Assembly (NCBI GenBank): GCA_029555925.1
Contig: JAKPQU010000232.1
Location: 1 to 9,338, forward strand
DNA: 9,338 bases
From: Bacillota bacterium
GTDB lineage: Bacteria; Eremiobacterota; SpSt-956; JAKJGF01
Direction: 5' to 3'
Shown here: piece by piece, positions 6,716 to 9,338 of the stretch
Layout: each line of letters begins with the position of its first letter
Position numbering within the stretch: the first letter of the stretch is position 1
Notes under the pieces: model-generated
What the model was told of the DNA's origin: nothing
Seen by the model: only the letters and a program-made list of their open reading frames with translations
Databases searched by the model: none
Position numbers and translations under genes: made by a program

Positions 6716-8114
6716 TATTCTTTTAATCGAAGCAGATGAATACAGAGAACTTGTTATACCGGGAATTGAAAAGAACACTCCCCTTGATATTGTTCACCCT
6801 TTAGGTCTTATGACTCTTGCAGCAATTCTGAGGGAAAGAGATAAAAACAGAAGTATAAAGATTCTGGATACAAGGTTATTAAAAAAGGATTATTCTGCTT
6901 TACATGATCTTATAAAAAATTTTAATCCCTTTATAACGGGCATACGTATTGTTTCCAGAGCCATGCCTTTTGTAAGAAAGCTTATAAAAGAAATAAAATC
7001 ATTATGTCCGCAGACTCATATTATAGCAGGAGGGCCTCATGTAACGGCATGTAAAGAAAAAATTCTTTCAGACGAATATATAGAAGCAGGTGTTTATGGA
7101 GAGGGAGATATAACGTTTCCACTCCTGGTAGAAAGCCTTGAAAATAACAGTGATTACAGTGGTATTGATGGTATCATATACAGAGATAAAGGTATTGCCC
7201 GTATAAACCCTCCGAGACCATTCGTAGAAAATTTAGACGATATACCCTTTCCTGCATGGGATTTGATTGACAGGGAAACCTATTTCGATTTCATGTATAA
7301 TCCTCATTCTCCGATTTATTTCAATGTAAGACGGGAAATTGCATCTATCTTTACCTCACGGGGATGTCCATTTTCCTGTAATTTCTGCCATAATATCTTC
7401 GGTAAAAAAGTGCGTTTTCAGAGTCCGGAAAAAACTTTTTCAGAAATTAAAAAACTTTATGAAGAATTCGGCATGAGGCAGTTTCATATATGGGATGATA
7501 TATTCAATATAGATAAAGAAAGGGTTCATAAAGTCTGTGATATGGTAATATCTGCCGCTCTTCCTGTCAGATTTACCTTCCCTAACGGCCTGAGAGGTGA
7601 CATTATAGATGAAAAACTTATAGTTAAACTTAAAGAAGCAGGTACTGCCGTGATTACCTATGCAGTCGAAACTGCATCGGAAAGACTTCAACGCAATACG
7701 GGGAAGAACATAGATCTAAAAAAACTTAAAGAAGTCATTCGCTTTACTTCATCTCTCGGCATAATAGTAAGGGTTTTCGTAATGTTAGGTTTTCCCGGAG
7801 AAACAGAAGAAGAAATGAAAGAAACTCTGAGATATATTATGGACCCCGCCATAGATACCGCAGTATTTCAGGTACTGAACCCCTTCGAAGGTACCGATAT
7901 ATACGAAGAGGTAAAAAAAGAAGGCATAGATCCCGTGTCTTTTCAGGATAAATATGATTATATTTCTCCCAATTTCAGTTCTTCTTCTATGGTTTCTTCC
8001 GAAAAATTAAAAGAAATTTATTACAAGGGAGTAGCAGGATTTTTCAGCAGGGAAAGAGTAACTAGATCTTATGATAAATGGATGAATTTAGTTACCGGTT
8101 ACCACAACAGATAA
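6708..8114 (+). CDS. B12-binding domain radical SAM protein (second copy)
   Basis: This 468-residue enzyme belongs to the same superfamily as the gene at 4718 but is clearly diverged. The cobalamin-binding domain (about 1-165) has IIAGGPH and VYGEGD, again without DxHxxG. The radical SAM domain carries CPFSCNFC (Cys220, Cys224, Cys227), WDD near 262 and YAVETASERLQ near 318-328. A linker of about 30 residues rich in Pro and aromatics (NPHSPIYFNVRREIA) precedes the cysteine motif. I chose ATG 6708 over an in-frame TTG at 6702. It overlaps the toxin gene by 8 bp, with a weak GGAAG at 6691-6695, so translation is probably coupled to the toxin. No promoter is visible closer than the toxin-antitoxin promoter at 6065. 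The substrate is unknown. The gene ends 33 bp before a heptad array. Confidence 0.92.
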   Translation: MYNILLIEADEYRELVIPGIEKNTPLDIVHPLGLMTLAAILRERDKNRSIKILDTRLLKKDYSALHDLIKNFNPFITGIRIVSRAMPFVRKLIKEIKSLCPQTHIIAGGPHVTACKEKILSDEYIEAGVYGEGDITFPLLVESLENNSDYSGIDGIIYRDKGIARINPPRPFVENLDDIPFPAWDLIDRETYFDFMYNPHSPIYFNVRREIASIFTSRGCPFSCNFCHNIFGKKVRFQSPEKTFSEIKKLYEEFGMRQFHIWDDIFNIDKERVHKVCDMVISAALPVRFTFPNGLRGDIIDEKLIVKLKEAGTAVITYAVETASERLQRNTGKNIDLKKLKEVIRFTSSLGIIVRVFVMLGFPGETEEEMKETLRYIMDPAIDTAVFQVLNPFEGTDIYEEVKKEGIDPVSFQDKYDYISPNFSSSSMVSSEKLKEIYYKGVAGFFSRERVTRSYDKWMNLVTGYHNR

Positions 8115-8147
8115 ATTACTGAGGCACGTAAATACATATATGCTCTC

Positions 8148-8168
8148 GTGACGCGTAACGCGTGACGG
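8148..8168 (+). repeat. Heptad array GTGACGC-GTAACGC-GTGACGG
   Basis: Three units start at 8148, 8155 and 8162, followed by GGA. The 13 bp before it (CATATATGCTCTC, 8135-8147) are identical to those before the array at 3691. It is the only array in the window for which I find no opposed partner nearby. Confidence 0.93.
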
Positions 8169-8178
8169 GATCAAAAAC

Positions 8179-8227
8179 ATTATGTCTCCATATGATACAT
8201 AATTTTTTTGACAGGGGGACAAAAAAA
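8179..8227. promoter_or_regulatory. Two spaced dyads upstream of the sigma-54 promoter, candidate activator sites
   Basis: ATTATGT (8179-8185) and ACATAAT (8197-8203) form a perfect 7-bp dyad with an 11-bp spacer. Its centre is about 80 bp upstream of the predicted start near 8271, a normal place for an enhancer-binding protein. A second perfect dyad, TTTTTTTG (8203-8210) and CAAAAAAA (8220-8227), is centred near -56. Which, if either, is bound is unknown. The homopolymer arms of the second dyad make it less convincing. Confidence 0.4.
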
Positions 8228-8243
8228 TAAAAATTCGAAAATT

Positions 8244-8260
8244 TTGGCAGGGAATTTGCA
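8244..8260 (+). promoter_or_regulatory. Sigma-54 (-24/-12) promoter
   Basis: TTGGCAGGGAATTTGCA matches the consensus YTGGCACG-N4-TTGCW with one mismatch (G for C at 8250). The invariant GG (8246-8247) and GC (8258-8259) are exactly 10 bp apart. The predicted start is near 8271, giving a leader of about 92 nt before the 60-residue gene at 8363. The leader contains a small hairpin (ATGGC at 8292-8296 with GCCAT at 8302-8306). Activation would need an AAA+ enhancer-binding protein that is not encoded in this window. Confidence 0.72.
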
Positions 8261-8362
8261 TATATATAAACTAAATATTCTTATTTCGAAAATGGCATTA
8301 TGGCCATGTATTGAAGTTCTGAAGAGATTGCTTCTTAAAAAACTCTGAAAGGGAGTGTTAAA

Positions 8363-8545
8363 ATGACTCTGGAAGAAAGAAATAAACTGGCTCTTGAGAA
8401 GTTTATGGAATATAGAAGAAAAAAAGAAGAAGAAAAAAAAGAAGAAGATGTTATGTTATCAGGAGAAGGAGAAAAATCACTTCAAATTTCTTCATCTTCG
8501 AAGCATAATACCGTTGACCTTGAGATGTTATATTATAGATTGTGA
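8363..8545 (+). CDS. Small highly charged protein of unknown function behind a sigma-54 promoter
   Basis: I do not recognise this 60-residue protein. The ATG follows AGGGAG with good spacing, which supports translation. Residues 1-17 (MTLEERNKLALEKFMEY) look like an amphipathic helix and are followed by a Lys/Glu-only stretch (RRKKEEEKKEED, about 18-29). A Ser-rich segment (SLQISSSS, 39-46) and a hydrophobic/aromatic C-terminus (LEMLYYRL) complete it. There is no signal peptide, membrane helix or cysteine. It is the only gene downstream of the sigma-54 promoter and ends 5 bp from the end of the convergent methyltransferase gene. A small regulator, adaptor or accessory subunit is possible but nothing in the sequence decides it. 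The AT-rich, repetitive lysine/glutamate codons could inflate a chance reading frame, but ribosome-binding site and promoter argue against that. Confidence 0.68.
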   Translation: MTLEERNKLALEKFMEYRRKKEEEKKEEDVMLSGEGEKSLQISSSSKHNTVDLEMLYYRL

Positions 8546-8550
8546 AGAGA

Positions 8551-9135
8551 TTATTTTTTTAATAAAAAGAGAATTTTTTTTTCAGAATTTTCTTCTGTCT
8601 GATAGATTTCTTCTCTGTATGTATCGATGATTTTATTTATAGCATCTGTAGTTTCAGGCAGATCGCCCCTGTAATCATGAAAAGCCACTACCCCTTTTGA
8701 TACTGTATTGTTCCATGCAAGTTTAAAATCATTCCATACATAAAAAGAAGCATGATTTCCGTCTATAAAAGTAAAGAAAAATTTTTCGTCGCCACTGAAT
8801 GCCACTTCTCTGGAATCTTTAGAAATAACCGTAATATTATCAAAATCTTCAATGACTTTTAAAAATATATCTTTTTGCCTTTTCCCCTGAAGAATGAAAT
8901 TATAAATGTCTTTCATAGAATATCCTTCTGTATTTACTGTTATATCCGAGTCTGGAGAGAATATATCAACAGTGAAAATTTTCTTTCCATGTTTTGCTGC
9001 CAGTTTTGCAAGCTTTACAGTGCCTCCTCCCAGAAAAGAGCCTATTTCCAGAATATCTCCTTCGAGCCTGTAAAGATTATGTTTTTCTATAAATTCTATG
9101 AGAGTCTCGTAACCGACAAGATCGAAATCAAACAT
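8551..9135 (-). CDS. Class I SAM-dependent methyltransferase (Methyltransf_24 / cephalosporin-hydroxylase-like fold)
   Basis: This 194-residue soluble protein has a compact Rossmann-type methyltransferase core. Motif I, LEIGSFLGGG at 29-38, binds S-adenosylmethionine, and the acidic residue Asp57 in FTVDIFS would hold the ribose hydroxyls. FIDGNHASFYVWNDF (Asp125, His128) and GVVAFHDY (His153, Asp154) are characteristic of the Methyltransf_24 group, where these residues are often linked to metal-dependent O-methylation. The acceptor is unknown; in many genomes such enzymes modify sugars, surface glycans or secondary metabolites. The ATG at 9135 has a modest AGGGA about 9 nt upstream. A good promoter lies at 9187-9215 and a parS site falls in the leader. 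It is convergent with the 60-residue gene. Confidence 0.88.
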   Translation of the reverse strand: MFDFDLVGYETLIEFIEKHNLYRLEGDILEIGSFLGGGTVKLAKLAAKHGKKIFTVDIFSPDSDITVNTEGYSMKDIYNFILQGKRQKDIFLKVIEDFDNITVISKDSREVAFSGDEKFFFTFIDGNHASFYVWNDFKLAWNNTVSKGVVAFHDYRGDLPETTDAINKIIDTYREEIYQTEENSEKKILFLLKK

Positions 9136-9158
9136 GTTGTTATCCCTGTAAAGAAAAA

Positions 9159-9174
9159 TGTTTCACGTGAAACT
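9159..9174. promoter_or_regulatory. parS centromere site (ParB/Spo0J binding)
   Basis: TGTTTCACGTGAAACT matches the widely conserved bacterial parS TGTTTCACGTGAAACA at 15 of 16 positions. The inner 14 bp (9160-9173) are a perfect palindrome. Known parS sites load the CTP-dependent ParB clamp for chromosome segregation and usually cluster around the replication origin. Here the site sits a few bases downstream of the predicted start of the methyltransferase transcript, so bound ParB might also hinder that transcription (inference). No parA, parB or DnaA-box cluster is seen in the window. Confidence 0.85.
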
Positions 9175-9186
9175 TTTTTCTTTTTT

Positions 9187-9215
9187 ATTATATACAAAGG
9201 CGGGCGATAAAGCAA
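9187..9215 (-). promoter_or_regulatory. Housekeeping promoter of the methyltransferase gene
   Basis: On the minus strand TTGCTT (9210-9215) and a perfect TATAAT (9187-9192) are separated by exactly 17 bp. The predicted start is near 9180, giving a leader of about 45 nt that contains the parS palindrome. Confidence 0.7.
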
Positions 9216-9256
9216 GAATATAGTGTATTTCATAACTTATTAGAATTTAAGTCGTC

Positions 9257-9284
9257 GTGACGCGTAACGCGTGACGCGTGACGG
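9257..9284 (+). repeat. Heptad array, four units (GTRACGC type)
   Basis: GTGACGC, GTAACGC, GTGACGC and GTGACGG start at 9257, 9264, 9271 and 9278. It lies upstream of the methyltransferase promoter and is followed after 16 bp by the inverted array at 9301, with GGG/CCC in the spacer closing a potential hairpin. Confidence 0.95.
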
Positions 9285-9300
9285 GTTTAATCCCTGGGCA

Positions 9301-9328
9301 TCACGCATTACGCTTTACGCATTACGAG
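9301..9328 (-). repeat. Inverted heptad array, diverged units
   Basis: TCACGCA, TTACGCT, TTACGCA and TTACGAG start at 9301, 9308, 9315 and 9322. On the minus strand they read as GTRA-type heptads with an A/T-shifted third base. The four units can pair imperfectly, in register, with the four units of 9257-9284. Confidence 0.88.
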
Positions 9329-9338
9329 GTCATTATTT

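Noticed and set aside
8208..8236. TTGACA at 8208-8213 as a sigma-70 -35 element
   Set aside because: No acceptable -10 hexamer occurs 16-18 bp downstream; the sigma-54 element just beyond fits much better.
8875..9210. 111-codon plus-strand frame overlapping the methyltransferase start
   Set aside because: It is antisense to conserved methyltransferase motifs, crosses the parS site and promoter, and has no recognisable features.

Overview
The window is AT-rich bacterial chromosome, probably from a Gram-negative-type anaerobe or facultative anaerobe. That reading rests on a large membrane hybrid histidine kinase, two cobalamin-binding radical SAM enzymes, a near-consensus sigma-54 promoter and strong Shine-Dalgarno sequences. 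I cannot place it in a phylum from the sequence alone. A 15/16 match to the parS site (9159-9174) suggests chromosomal sequence, perhaps in the origin-proximal part of the replicon.

Layout: 7-114 is a long inverted repeat (REP/MITE-like or a terminator). 246-3644 (-) is a CHASE4-HAMP-PAS-HisKA-HATPase-REC-REC-HPt hybrid sensor kinase. 3918-4646 (+) is a TPR protein that looks truncated at its 5' end. 4718-6037 (+) is a B12-binding radical SAM protein. 6096-6353 and 6353-6715 (+) form a ribbon-helix-helix antitoxin / MazF-like toxin pair with its own extended -10 promoter. 6708-8114 (+) is a second B12-binding radical SAM protein whose start overlaps the toxin gene. 8363-8545 (+) is a 60-residue charged protein behind a good -24/-12 (sigma-54) promoter. 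8551-9135 (-) is a class I SAM-dependent methyltransferase, convergent with the small gene, with a good -35/-10 promoter and parS in its leader.

The most unusual structure is a family of short arrays of 7-bp units of form GTRANNN (mostly GTGACGC/GTAACGC). They occur in every intergenic gap of more than about 60 bp: 156-190, 209-270, 3691-3718, 3887-3907, 4644-4692, 8148-8168, 9257-9284 and 9301-9328. At four of five loci a GTRA-oriented array is followed by a TYAC-oriented one, so the transcripts could fold back on themselves. Two genes (the kinase and the TPR gene) end inside the arrays and take their stop codon from a TRA of the unit. The arrays delimit the transcription units like punctuation. 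They resemble in style the heptameric short tandemly repeated repetitive (STRR) sequences known from cyanobacteria, but nothing else here looks cyanobacterial.

Functionally, the toxin-antitoxin pair and both radical SAM genes lie on one strand in tight succession (gaps of 58, -1 and -8 bp). The second radical SAM gene is therefore probably transcribed, at least partly, from the autoregulated toxin-antitoxin promoter. The substrates of the radical SAM enzymes and the methyltransferase cannot be read from the sequence.
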